From contig JAKCPI010005501.1 in assembly GCA_023213315.1 (NCBI GenBank), positions 1 through 64,000 on the forward strand: 64,000 nucleotides of DNA, in the 5' to 3' direction. The DNA comes from Euborellia annulipes. Its lineage: Eukaryota > Arthropoda > Insecta > Dermaptera > Anisolabididae. The notes beneath the pieces were generated by a model, which saw only the letters and a program-made list of their open reading frames with translations, made no database searches and was not told the origin of the DNA. Numbering within the stretch: the stretch's first letter is position 1; each line of letters opens with the position of its first letter. Below are positions 53,783 to 63,350 of this stretch, piece by piece. The translations under genes and the position numbers were made by a program.

Positions 53783-54285
53783 TTTTTTCTATTTTATTTA
53801 CAAATGTAAATACATAATTGCATACACACTCTGGAGGGGGGGGAGGGGGTTCAGGAGGTTAAAGACAAATGCGATTAGTTTTTTATAAAATCATATCTTT
53901 CAAACTACTTGCCGGATTTGATAAGTAGCGAATTTTCCATTGATGATTTTAGGCTCTTTTTTATTTTGAGAAATATTATAAAAAATTTCGTCTATGAATT
54001 ATAATAATAATTATTATTTTACATAATAATATAATACTCTTTTAAATAATTGTGATCTGTGATTGAAATAAATCAAATCTGTGATTTTTAAATTTAATAA
54101 TAATAATAATAATACTCAAAGCCAATGTGGAGGAAGGCGAAATAAAACAAGACTTGTATCGACAAGACCTCTGTCGACGTTTCGGGGACTAAACGTCACC
54201 CATCTTCAGGGAAGATTTTATTTTATTTCTTTTAAATAACCTACACTAACCCAGCAAAAAGATGAAGTCAAGGTAAAAATAAAAA
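53783..54285. other. Spacer with a minus-strand hammerhead-like motif
   Basis: On the minus strand (54173-54216) CTGAAGA, T, GGG...CCC, GAAACGTCGAC is present. Also (AAT)n at 54093-54111 and a G-run at 53835-53850. No gene. Confidence 0.45.
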
Positions 54286-54690
54286 TCTGGCGTGCCTGGC
54301 CCCACAACATCTAAGGTACTTTTTTTGTGTCGAGATATATCTATTTTCCGATCACTCATAGGAAATTATATTTTATTACCACGCCAACCAACCATTTTTT
54401 TCCTATAAAGTACTGTGCTTCAAACACTTTTAGAGAGAAAATGAGAATATACATTTTAAAGAGAATCTAAAACATAATTGATTTATGAATTTTAACCATA
54501 ATTGTTAAAGCGAATTTTGAGAAAATCGAAAAAAACTGAAAAAGTGCATCAGTAAAGTAATAGTACTCTTTGGCTAATTTTGTTCAAAAGCTTCGTGTCA
54601 CGTGTCAGGGTGGTATTTAACTTAAATATAAAATTTCAACCTCGTTCACAGAAAGACAGACTTTTATGGACTCCGGGGGCCTTCTAACAA
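54286..54690 (+). repeat. DINE-1-like element, decayed, lacking 3' end
   Basis: TCTGGCGTGCCTGGCCCCAC, then the body with ATTTTGAGAAAATCGAAAAA, to CAGAAAGACAGAC and GGACTCCGGGGGCC. Neither hairpin is complete. Confidence 0.72.
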
Positions 54691-55111
54691 ATTCTAGCAC
54701 AGTAGCGGCTCAGATCACAATTATTTGCAACACGAAACGCGTTATTTAATGTTTCGTAACAGCGAAAAATTTTTTTTATATGAACCAAGAGAGAAAACTC
54801 TAGAATTTTTTTTAATTTACAAAAAGTCAAGTCTGTCAAATTCCTTTAGATATGAAATACCGGAAATCGCGAATCAAAAATAATAAATTTGATAAGAAAA
54901 ATAATAAAAAAATTTTTTATTTGTTCCAAAGTACGAACGAACGAAATAATAAGATAAAAAAAAATTGTATTAAATTAAGAAATCATCAATGAATACGTAA
55001 ATTTAAAATTTGCTGCTTAAATTATAAATAATTTGTTTATGTTAATTCTTTAATTTATCGTTTCTGAATTATCTATCTATTAACGAAATTCTTTCAACTT
55101 CCACTTTCCCC
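54691..55111. other. Unassigned AT-rich sequence
   Basis: No gene. Contains two GAAACG-like traces and AT runs. Confidence 0.3.
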
Positions 55112-55316
55112 CAGTGGCGTAGCGACCGAGGAGCGAGTGGAGCGGCGGCTCCAGGGCGGAGGGCAGGGTGGGGGCGCCGGGCACATATAATAAATAATAC
55201 TTTTTATTTAATTTTTTGTCTATATTTTGATCCTTTAGTAGAACAAAAAATTATTTGGATCCTTTAATCAATTAATTTTTGCTCTGTTGTTTTTTGATAG
55301 AAATCTATGCATTTTT

Positions 55317-55977
55317 ACTTTCTCTTAACTATGTATATATGTAATATATATATAGAGAGAAAGTATTGGATTCATGTCAAAAATTCGATGTCGAGATTTT
55401 GATGGATCTTCACGTTTTGAGGTCCCCTGAATCCAAAAAAGTGGTTTTCGCGACATGGTCTGTCTGTGTGTGGGTGGGTGGGTGTGTCTGTGTTCAATTT
55501 TAAGCATGAAGGAATTGAGCTACGAGGATGAAATTCTATATTTAACTTAAACACCCCCCGGGACCGGAAAAATAAGCTTTTAATCAAAATCGGCCAAAGA
55601 TTACTAGTACTTTACTGATGTACTTTTTCAGTTTTTTTCGATTTTCTCAAAATTTGCTCCAACGATTTTTTTTAAAATTCAAAAATCAATTATTTTTTAG
55701 ATGCTCTTTAAAATGTATATTCTCATTTTGCGATTGAAATCTTCTGAAGACCACTTTACTCTTGTATTTCATAGGGAAGATAGGAGAAATGGTTGCCATG
55801 GTAACAAAATATAAATATTTTCCCATACTTATAAATTTTACATATGAATTCAAATGTTCCGTACTGTCGGGAACTAAATATATGTCGACACAAAAATCTG
55901 GTGTGACAAGCACAGTACACAACTTTCGATTACCGAAGGTAAGAGAAAGTTGTGTGCTGTGCGCCAGTCACACCAGA
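55317..55977 (-). mobile_element. DINE-1-like element, full copy inside a hAT
   Basis: Complete, with the subterminal repeat changed to ACTTTCTCTTAAC at the 3' end. Microsatellite GTGTGTGGGTGGGTGGGTGT at 55465. Very close to the 6174 and 14786 copies in body sequence, so it inserted after the host hAT was in place. Confidence 0.88.
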
Positions 55978-56639
55978 TTTTTTTATTTAAAATGACAAAC
56001 GTTATGGTTCACGGCCAAAGATAAATAAATATATTATCCCGTTTTATTCAAAGTTCCGGGGTGACCGAGCTCCGAGCTTATATTGATAAAATTGTAAAAA
56101 ACTAAAAAAAGTACATCAGTAAAGTACGAATACTCGAGGGGCGCAATTTGTATAGAAGAAATAAGAAAATATTTAAAATAAATTATTATATAACGAGATA
56201 AATAACTTGCTCCTCAATGGAAACATCAATAAAAACACCAAAATAAGAAGTAACAGTCCAGGGAGAGCTTTGGGGAATAGCAACATTACTGGGTGGATAC
56301 TTAGAGGAAGGAGACAGTGCCTCATAAGAAAACTTTAATCATGAGATATAAGAGAGTTGCCCAGGAAATGCGTCAGCCTGGAGACAATTATAAATTATTA
56401 TTTTCAATAAAATTAATTAATAATAATCAGAGATTAGTATTTTAATAATATAATTTAAATAATAGGTATATTTCTACTAATTGGCCTTTGATTTGACATT
56501 ATTAAATTAAATACATTGTTAGTAATTATTGATATAAAAAATTAAATTTACAAAATTGCACATTAATTGAATTTTAATATTCGTGGAGAGATAAATCTGT
56601 GGGTCCAGGGTAAAGAGGGGAAGGGTTTGACCAGGAAGC

Positions 56640-57370
56640 AAGCCCACTAGGCTTTGAACATTATAAAACCTTTAAAACGAAAATTAGAAAAAGCTAATAA
56701 AGTACACCAGTAAGGTACTACTACTCGAGGTTTCCTGAAGATGAAACGTAGCGCAATTTGTTTTCTATCCCGGAAATAGCAAATATTTAAAAATTGAAAG
56801 AAATCTTTAAAGAGAATTTCGAGAAAATTGGGAAAAACTAATAAAGTACACCAGTAAGGTACTAGTAGTCGAGGTGTCCTGAAGATGAAACGTAGCGCAA
56901 TTTGTTTTTTATCCCGGAAATAGCAAATATTTAAAATTTGAAAGAAATCTTTAAAGGGAATTTCGAGAAAATTGGAAAAAACAAAAAGTGCACCAGTAAA
57001 GTACTAGTAGTCGAGGTGTCCTGAAGATGAAACGTAGCGCACTTTGTTTTCTATCCCGGAAATAGCAAATATTTAAAAATTGAAAGAAATCTTTAAAGAG
57101 AATTTCGAGAAAATTGGGAAAAACTAATAAAGTACACCAGTAAGGTACTAGTAGTCGAGGTGTCCTGAAGATGAAACGTAGCGCAATTTGTTTTGTATCC
57201 CGGAAATAGCAACTATTTAAAAATTGAAAGAAATCTTCAAAGGGAATTTCGAGAAAATTGGAAAAAACTAAAAAAGTACACCAGTAAAGTACTAGTATCC
57301 GAATTTTCCCAAACATGAGACCTAGCACAATTGCATATTTGGACCACAAATAGTATATATTTAAAATTTG
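56640..57370 (+). repeat. Tandem array, period about 144 bp, 4-5 units
   Basis: CCTGAAGATGAAACGTAGCG recurs at about 56734, 56879, 57020 and 57164. Each unit holds GAATTTCGAGAAAATTGG and AAAGTACACCAGTAAGGTAC, resembling the DINE-like core (GAATTTTGAGAAAATCG, AAAGTACATCAGTAAAGTAC). CTGAAGATGAAACGT in each unit looks like a hammerhead core lacking helix II. The period is a multiple of three, which explains the 156-codon minus frame (56951-57421); its 48-residue repeats are not evidence of a protein. Confidence 0.88.
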
Positions 57371-57420
57371 ATAAAAATCGTTTTCGAGAACTGATATGCA
57401 TATAAACAAACAAACGTACA

Positions 57421-57480
57421 TTGCTCGTTTAATATAATTAGATTAGATTAGATTAGATAGATTAGATTTAATTTTAAAAG
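57421..57480 (+). repeat. GATTA microsatellite
   Basis: GATTAGATTAGATTAGATAG at 57441-57466, within the hAT interior. Confidence 0.8.
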
Positions 57481-57851
57481 TAGACAGAATAAAATAAAAA
57501 TATTGTTTTGTTGACTAAATATGAATTTTTTTTTTACTTTTAATATTGGCCTAATAAATTATAAAAAGCATTGAATTATTTAGTAGATATTGTGGTTAAA
57601 TTTTGGTATTATACACATATTATACTGGTATATGCTGAGCCTTCAGATGAAGATGAAGAAATCTGAGGAATTTTTTATATGAAAAATTTTTTTAATCATT
57701 TTAGTAATTTGATATTTGCATTTAAGGTTTACCGTGGTAGGGTGGGGTGTCAGTTACCGAATGATGGTAGTGTTCGAGGGGGAGGACGGGGGGCGGCAGC
57801 AGTTGAGCCGCTCCATGGCGCCAAAATCCTTGCTACGCCACTGCTTTCCCC

Positions 57852-59541
57852 TACTCTCTCTGTCCCCCCCCCCTCTTCTCTCTAAAAGATTCTTGTAATG
57901 GAAAGTTTCGATAATTAGAAATAATTCACTTATAGAGGTACTAAACGGTATTTACACGTGCCGGTCACCTGGCCAAGGGATTGCTATGGACCTAATTTAT
58001 GAGAAATATATTAGTTAAAGATCTTTTATATTCATATTAATAATCACAAATAATTAATTATTTATTAATCCTTTCGACCAATTTAAATTTATGAATGAAA
58101 TCAATATATAGAATGATTTTTAAGTATAATTAAAATTTTTATTAACAATCTGCTTTCTTTGTCAACAAGATTTAATTATTTTTGATTGATTGTTGACTTT
58201 CAATAATATAATTGGGAATAAAGAAAAAAAAACAAACAATACATTGTTAATTAAAAAAAAAAACTCATTGTTGAAATTTGTTTTTTTTTTCATTGTCAAC
58301 GACCCTCTGTTGTTAAATTGATTTTAAAGAATTATGAAAATCACATATCCCGTATTGAGAAAACAATAATTTTTAATTTGTTGATAAAAAAAAAAAGATG
58401 TAAATAAATATTTAGAGTTTCGTGATAATTTTATTCTAAAAAAAATTAAATAAATGTCATCACTCACCAAATGCGTAACAATCGAAGAGCAGTGACAATT
58501 ACGTGTTGTTGTTGATATGATTGTATATATAATTATTTAATAATAAAACACACAAAAAAGGGGCACACACGCACGCACTGTCAAACCGATTGAACGAAAC
58601 CCCCCCCGGGATGTAACTGAATTGCAACGAAGTTAATGGCACGACGGTCGCGCGAGAACTGAATTGAGCGCTCTCTCGGGCGAGGAGCGCCGCGGCGCAG
58701 CTCGGCGGAAGGGGAGAGAGTGGGAGGGCGGCGACGTCTACCCCTTCCCTTGCTCCCCCTCCCCAGCCCCCTCTCGAGCATGCGAATTGTCACGGAAATT
58801 GCCGAAGTTTACGAGTGACTTGGACCAATCAACCACTCATATATTAAATAATTCAGAAAAATAGTTATAAACCCTTTTATTAATTTTATTATTGATTACA
58901 AAAATGAAAAATAAATAAATCATCTACAGGGGGATTAATGACCCCATTTCTTTAAAGACTATTTAATATTCCAGATTCTACACAGTAAAAAAAATTTCTT
59001 TAATATTAATATATTGAAAGAGTTGGGCATTTTTAGTAAAATATATTTGTATTAAAGATATTTTATTTATAATAAATATACGTCGACATATTATTAATAG
59101 TGACAAAATTTTAAAGTATTTAATATAAGCAAAAAATTTATTTGAGTAATTTATTCTATTTAATTAAATGTCACTTAAAATAAAACATACATTTTGTTTG
59201 CTTTAAATAAAAGCTGCGGTTTAATCCAAAACAATATTTTTTGATAGTAAATTTACTAAAATTTCTCGCAAGTATCAATATATTAATAGTTAAGATATCA
59301 AATTTATTTAAAAGTGACAAGTGCGCCCCTAACAGAGAAAAGTGAAATTAAAACAAAAAACCTCCCTTCCAGCTCCCTTCCTCTACTAGTTTGAAGCAGT
59401 CGGTAACATGGTCGGAAAGCAGTTATTTCCAGAGCAGCCATTTTTACATGATATAAACGCTTTCATCAATATATTATTATTTTATATCTCAACTGTGCAT
59501 TTCGCTTATTTATAATAGGCACAATCTCATCAAACAATAGG
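57852..59541. other. Low-repeat region with CpG-rich patch
   Basis: The only long stretch without a recognised mobile family. 58600-58770 is GC- and CpG-rich (GCGCGAGAAC, GAGCGCCGCGGCGCAGC), in sharp contrast to its surroundings, and could be a promoter or first exon. On the minus strand a GTGAGTG splice-donor-like site occurs at 58462-58468. 59340-59541 may be 5' leader of the gene starting at 59542. Confidence 0.4.
58600..58775. promoter_or_regulatory. Putative CpG-rich promoter patch
   Basis: High density of CG dinucleotides inside an AT-rich window, between low-repeat flanks. It lies about 0.8-0.9 kb upstream of the SAM-like gene (plus strand) and just upstream of a possible minus-strand exon. 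Neither TATA box nor initiator is certain. The open frames here are by-products of GC content. Confidence 0.3.
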
Positions 59542-59602
59542 ATGGAATTTGATGATCTTCTAGAAGATTGGGGACTATCAAATATTAGCGAAACCTTAAA
59601 TG
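59542..59602 (+). CDS. SAM-like gene, exon 1
   Basis: ATG at 59542 in a GGATGG context opens a 20-codon segment ending in a consensus donor (GGTAAGTAA; GT at 59603). It encodes residues including DLLEDWGL, which fit the first helix of a sterile alpha motif (SAM) domain, a protein-interaction fold. The frame leaves one base (phase 1) that joins exon 2 cleanly to give GAA. I chose this ATG because it precedes the SAM helix directly and the upstream sequence has stops. Specific function unknown. Confidence 0.6.
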
Positions 59603-59720
59603 GTAAGTAAAAATTCATATCAACTGAATACTGTTGTATTAGCGGCATTAATTATTAGCTATCTATATAGCGGTGACTTTTTCTAAATTTCTAATCTAAT
59701 TTTGAATTTATTTTCTACAG

Positions 59721-59840
59721 AAAATGGGATTACAAGCCTAAGCATTCTTTATGCTCTTTTAAACAGTGAAAAAGAACTCGAAACGATATTCCCAAAAGTG
59801 GGGTTAAGGTTGATTCTTCGAAAGAAGTATTATAAATACG
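59721..59840 (+). CDS. SAM-like gene, exon 2
   Basis: The acceptor TTTTCTACAG (to 59720) and donor GTATGT (59841) bound 120 bases that stay open in the phase set by exon 1. The product continues the SAM-like pattern with NGITSLSILYALL, ELETIFPKVGLRL and LRKKYYKY, the expected spacing of helices 2-5 and the conserved GLR-type turn. Together, exons 1 and 2 give about 60 residues, the usual size of a SAM domain. Phase 1 at the end does not fit the next recognisable exon. Confidence 0.62.
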
Positions 59841-60540
59841 GTATGTATGTTTTCCATTCTTCAATATTTTTACTTTTTTTTGATAAGCTAACATATTCAA
59901 TTATCTATCTGAGATATATATGACCGTCCTCATGAAAAGGTACCAAATCTTCACCGGGGTCCTAATAGAGTTTTTATGCTTTCTGTACGGAACACACCCT
60001 GCCCAGCAAGTCGGCATTTTTAGAATGTTTGTATCATTTTTTGTTTGGAAGATATGAATTTTTAAACCTAGTTTTGAGAAAAATGAGTTTAAAGTCTTGT
60101 TTTTTCATATTTTTTAAATAAAATAAATATATTCTGATGGATCGAATATTTCATCATATAAGATGAAGAACTAGAGAATCGAAATCAATAATAAAAAAAA
60201 ACTTTTTCTAATCGGCTCTCCTGAAAATTTAGCCCAGTATAGATTTGGTAACTTTTCAAGTGGACGGTCACATATATTTAAATTTTATTACAAATTATTT
60301 AGTATACTCATATCATCATAGACATTTAATACAACCATTTTAAAAATTTAGTCAGCTTTTTTTTAGATATAAATTTAAATTAATTAATATTTTAAAAAAT
60401 AAATAATTACGTTGCAAGGTTATTTTAAATAAAATTATTTTATTTAAAAATTTCTGGAAATTTTATAGGCACTTGTTAATATTTATTTTTAAATAAATAT
60501 TTATTTTTAAATAAAATGTAATAAACTGGACATCATATAA

Positions 60541-60800
60541 TTTTAGTAGAAAATAAAAGTTCGAGCAGCTATGTTAATTTCTTTATTTAAGAACCCACAG
60601 CGACGTTTCGGTCGACTATGCGACTATCTTCATGGCTAGAGTTCAGTCAAAAGAAAAACCTCTCAAGTTCTTTGAAAGACATTCATGAAGATAGTCGCAT
60701 AGTCGACCGAAACGTCGCTGTGGGTTCTTAAATAAAGAAATTAACATAGCTGCTCGACCTTTTATTTTCTACTACATACTGATTCAGCTATTCGCCTCGC
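60541..60800. repeat. Hammerhead-type palindrome in the gene's intron
   Basis: The arms (GTTCGAGCAGCTATGTTAAT to about 60690 and its inverted copy) share the plan and flanks of 16935-17326 but have a shorter centre and a few mismatches. It lies between exon 2 and the next coding stretch. Transcribed with the gene it would form a long hairpin in the pre-mRNA. Confidence 0.75.
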
Positions 60801-60984
60801 TAACATACCATATAATTATACTGGTATACAAAACTATAATTACTATTAAATCAATTTCACTTTTTAATTATTTTCCAATTTTTACAAAAATATAATAACC
60901 GATTTTTTTTGTACATATGAATATAAAAAATGTGAGTGCATACAACTGAAACTTTTAATTTTAAATCAATTCTCTAAATTACAG

Positions 60985-61368
60985 ATTGCTGCTAATACTG
61001 TTTCTTTGGAATCTTCAACTTCTAATTCATCACCGCTTGTCATAACAAGTATTTCACCAATTTTATCTGCAGTAGAAGAATTAAAAGATGTAAACAAAAA
61101 GAAATAGATAGCAAATATGAATTATTAGAATTTGATGAAAGCGATTTCAGTTGGGAATCACTGCAAAAAAAAAAGCTACGGTTTTTGAAAAAAAAATCAT
61201 ATCACTTTAAAACAAGTTTTAGAAGAAAATGCAACAGGACGAGCAATTTTAACAATATATGAAGTTAAAAAAGAACTTTCAACACAGTGCCAAAGTTATT
61301 TATGTGATATTATTATTACGTACTATTTTCAAAACAATAAATATCTTTGTATAATTAAATCGCAGAAA
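60985..61368 (+). pseudogene. SAM-like gene, disrupted 3' exon
   Basis: After the acceptor TAAATTACAG (to 60984) the reading gives VSLESSTSNSSPLVITS and AVEELKD. A shift in an A-rich stretch near 61098 gives SKYELLEFDESDFSWESL. A second shift in the A-runs near 61166-61195 gives LKQVLEENATGRAILTIYE and YLCDIII. The LKQVLEE..GRAIL..YE pattern resembles a C-terminal segment seen in arthropod proteins of unknown function. Both shifts are in homopolymers, so assembly error is as possible as decay. The direct junction with exon 2 gives an early stop, so an exon may be missing. Confidence 0.55.
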
Positions 61369-61531
61369 TGAAGAGGAAGGAATGCATCCAGAAAGAAAAC
61401 CTTTAATATCAAATCAAACTCCTCTATAAAAAATGCCCCAAAAATTGGCAGAAACCATTTGTTATAAAGGAGTTTGATTTGATATTAAAGCTTTTCTTTC
61501 TGACTGCATTCCTTCCTCTTCATTTCTGCGA
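61361..61531 (+). repeat. Long hairpin overlapping the 3' exon end
   Basis: CGCAGAAATGAAGAGGAAGG (61361) to about 61427 is the inverted complement of 61463-61531 with very few mismatches: arms about 67 bp, loop about 35 bp. It directly adjoins the disrupted coding stretch. Confidence 0.85.
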
Positions 61532-61652
61532 TATTATTGTATAATTACTGGTATGTAATTAAAATTGTATTATATAATTTAATCCATAATAATAAAAAAT
61601 TATAATAAATGTAAACTTATTGTTTTAAATTAATATATTTACTTCCTTCAGA

Positions 61653-61865
61653 TATTACGGGAGGTTTTAATTATAGACCACATTAGTATTAATTATTAAT
61701 TAAAAATAAATATTGTAAAACGTCCCAACTGATTATTCTGCATTCATTTTCAAATGCACAGGACTTGAAAACGACTGCAGAATAAGAAGTTGGGACGTTT
61801 TACAATATTTATTTTTAATAAACAATTAATACTAATGTGGTCTATAATTAAAACCTCCCGTAATA
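61653..61865. mobile_element. Palindromic MITE-like element
   Basis: TATTACGGGAGGTTTTAATT at 61653 and its complement ending at 61865 begin arms of about 90 bp that include GTAAAACGTCCCAACT. The spacer is about 30 bp (GCATTCATTTTCAAATGCAC). The flanks do not show a convincing duplication. Confidence 0.7.
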
Positions 61866-62514
61866 ATAATAATAACCACAAAAGTTCCTTCATATAGTTT
61901 AGTAATTCATTGAAATTTTTAATTTTTTAATATAACCTATTGAATATTTAACTTAACTACTCAAGTTTTTAATTTTAATATAGCTTCTGTTCGATATTAA
62001 TATATATTTCTTCAATCTAAAAATATGTAGATTTTTCTTAAAATAAAAAAATTTTGACTAAAATAAATAAATATTTTATATAAGTACTGTATTATTAAAT
62101 TTGAGGATTCGACCATTTAATTCAAATATCATTATCTTAATAATAAACTTTAGTGATGCTCGGTTTAAATATTGGCATCTTAACTATTAATATATCTAGG
62201 GTTGAGCCGCTTTTGCAAAAGGGATATGAGAATAAAATTATTGTAACTGATTCAAATAGAGGCATCTTAACTATTAATATATCTATATTTTAGCTAGTCA
62301 TATATTATATTTAATAAAAAAATATCAAATATTAGTATTGAACCGACTTTTTATTTCGCCATTATTATGTCAAGGATTTCTTTGCATTAAATAAAATCTA
62401 TTAACTATAAATATATTGCTTTTTCAGTGTAGAAGTTATAAAAAAAAAAAAAAAACACCCGCATAGGGGATGAATTACAAAAATTCCGGCACGATTTTAC
62501 ATTTTTTCTAACTA
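61866..62514. other. AT-rich spacer
   Basis: The segment TAGAGGCATCTTAACTATTAATATATC occurs twice in part (62172 and 62257), a short imperfect direct repeat. No gene. Confidence 0.35.
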
Positions 62515-62600
62515 GCAGCGGCACCGCCTCTGGCGCCAGCCCGCTGGCTCTGGCCCCCCTGCAGCGGACCCTCGCCTTTTCTTTTTTTATTTTATTTAAG
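62515..62600 (+). repeat. GC-rich head fragment
   Basis: ACTAGCAGCGGCACCGCC to GGACCCTCGCCTTTTCTTTT, the solitary GC-rich head of the family described at 32485. Confidence 0.65.
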
Positions 62601-62712
62601 ATCTTTTTCGGCATCGAAGGCCATTTAGACCCCGTCCCTATTCAATTTAAATAAATTTTGTCACTTGGGAACGGGATGCGAACCCGCGACCCTTGGTGGC
62701 CCTCCCTTAATG
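62601..62712 (-). repeat. Second tRNA-like SINE fragment
   Basis: On the minus strand GGGTCGCGGGTTCGCATCCC contains a B box, and the other end reads GGCCTTCGATGCCGAAAAAG, similar to but distinct from the main SINE's TTGCCGAAAAGAC block. No A box or poly(A). Confidence 0.5.
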
Positions 62713-62804
62713 CGTTATGTAATATGTGGACAGTCCCTAAGGTATTTTGTTAAATTTTTTTTAAAGAATTATATATATCATGTGTTGGTCCATGAAGTAA
62801 TTAT

Positions 62805-63100
62805 GAAAAACATATAAACAAGTATTTATTAATTTATTAATTGCATAATTGAGAGAATATCTCAAAACGTCCATCTAGATCGCGCCTCAGTAACGGAGAA
62901 ATCTGAACGCTTGATTTGAGCGGCGTTTCTCTAGTAGACTGAAATCAGCGATCTATCATAATTTAAATAAGCGAGTGCGGTACTGTGGTCCAACAGTAGG
63001 GCATGTTGAGCGTAAATCGACAGATCCGTGGTGCGACCCCCGGCGGTACCTACATTTTTCGCTTATTTAAATTAATAAATACTTGGTTATATGTTTTAAA
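62805..63100. repeat. Inverted-repeat unit enclosing a tRNA-like sequence
   Basis: AACATATAAACAAGTATTTA (62809) is mirrored by TAAATACTTGGTTATATGTT (to 63094). An inner pair AATTTAAATAAGCG (62961) / CGCTTATTTAAATT (63060) brackets the tRNA-like sequence directly. Confidence 0.65.
62979..63050 (+). tRNA. tRNA-like sequence, probably a pseudogene
   Basis: A 72-base segment opens GGTAC and closes GTACC (acceptor-like stem). It has an anticodon-arm-like stem GTTGA/TCGAC with a 7-base loop GCGTAAA, and a T-arm-like GGTGCGACCCC. The loop would place GTA (Tyr) at the anticodon, but position 33 is C rather than T and the D arm is poor. A tRNA-derived repeat is more likely than a working gene. Confidence 0.4.
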
Positions 63101-63146
63101 AATTTTTTTTGACTCCGCCTTAATATAACTTTATATTTTTTATGTT

Positions 63147-63350
63147 AGCGAGACGAATAGCTGAATCAGTGTATGTAGTAGAAAATAAAAGGCCCAGCAG
63201 CTATGTTAATTTCTTTATTTAAAAACCACAGCGACGTGTCTAGATTTCAGTGAAGATAGCCATGAAGATGGTCGCATAGTCGACCGAAACGTCGCTGTGG
63301 GTTCTTAAATAAAGAAATTAACATAGCTGCTGGGCCTTTTATTTTATATT
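63147..63350. repeat. Hammerhead-type palindrome, third relative
   Basis: Same flanks as 16935 and 60541 (GCGAGACGAATAGCTGAATC; AAATAAAGAAATTAACATAG), but the left arm is rearranged (CACAGCGACGTGTCTAGATT), leaving one intact ATGAAGA...GAAACGTCGC block at 63257-63294 on the plus strand. Confidence 0.72.

Larger units (their letters stand above)
55112..57843. mobile_element. hAT element (2.7 kb), TSD CTTTCCCC
   Basis: CAGTGGCGTAGCGACCG starts at 55112, and the complementary CTTGCTACGCCACTG ends at 57843. Exact 8-bp TSD CTTTCCCC (55104-55111, 57844-57851). GC-rich subterminal zones (55128-55185 GGAGCGGCGGCTCCAGGG; 57775-57830 GGGCGGCAGC and GAGCCGCTCC) bound an AT-rich interior. It contains a DINE-like copy (55317-55977) and a 144-bp tandem array (56640-57300). 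No transposase frame remains. Confidence 0.9.

Noticed and set aside
56951..57421. 156-codon minus-strand frame with internal 48-residue repeats
   Set aside because: The tandem unit is about 144 bp, a multiple of three, so one open unit makes the whole array open. Composition (F, L, C rich) is that of antisense AT-rich DNA.
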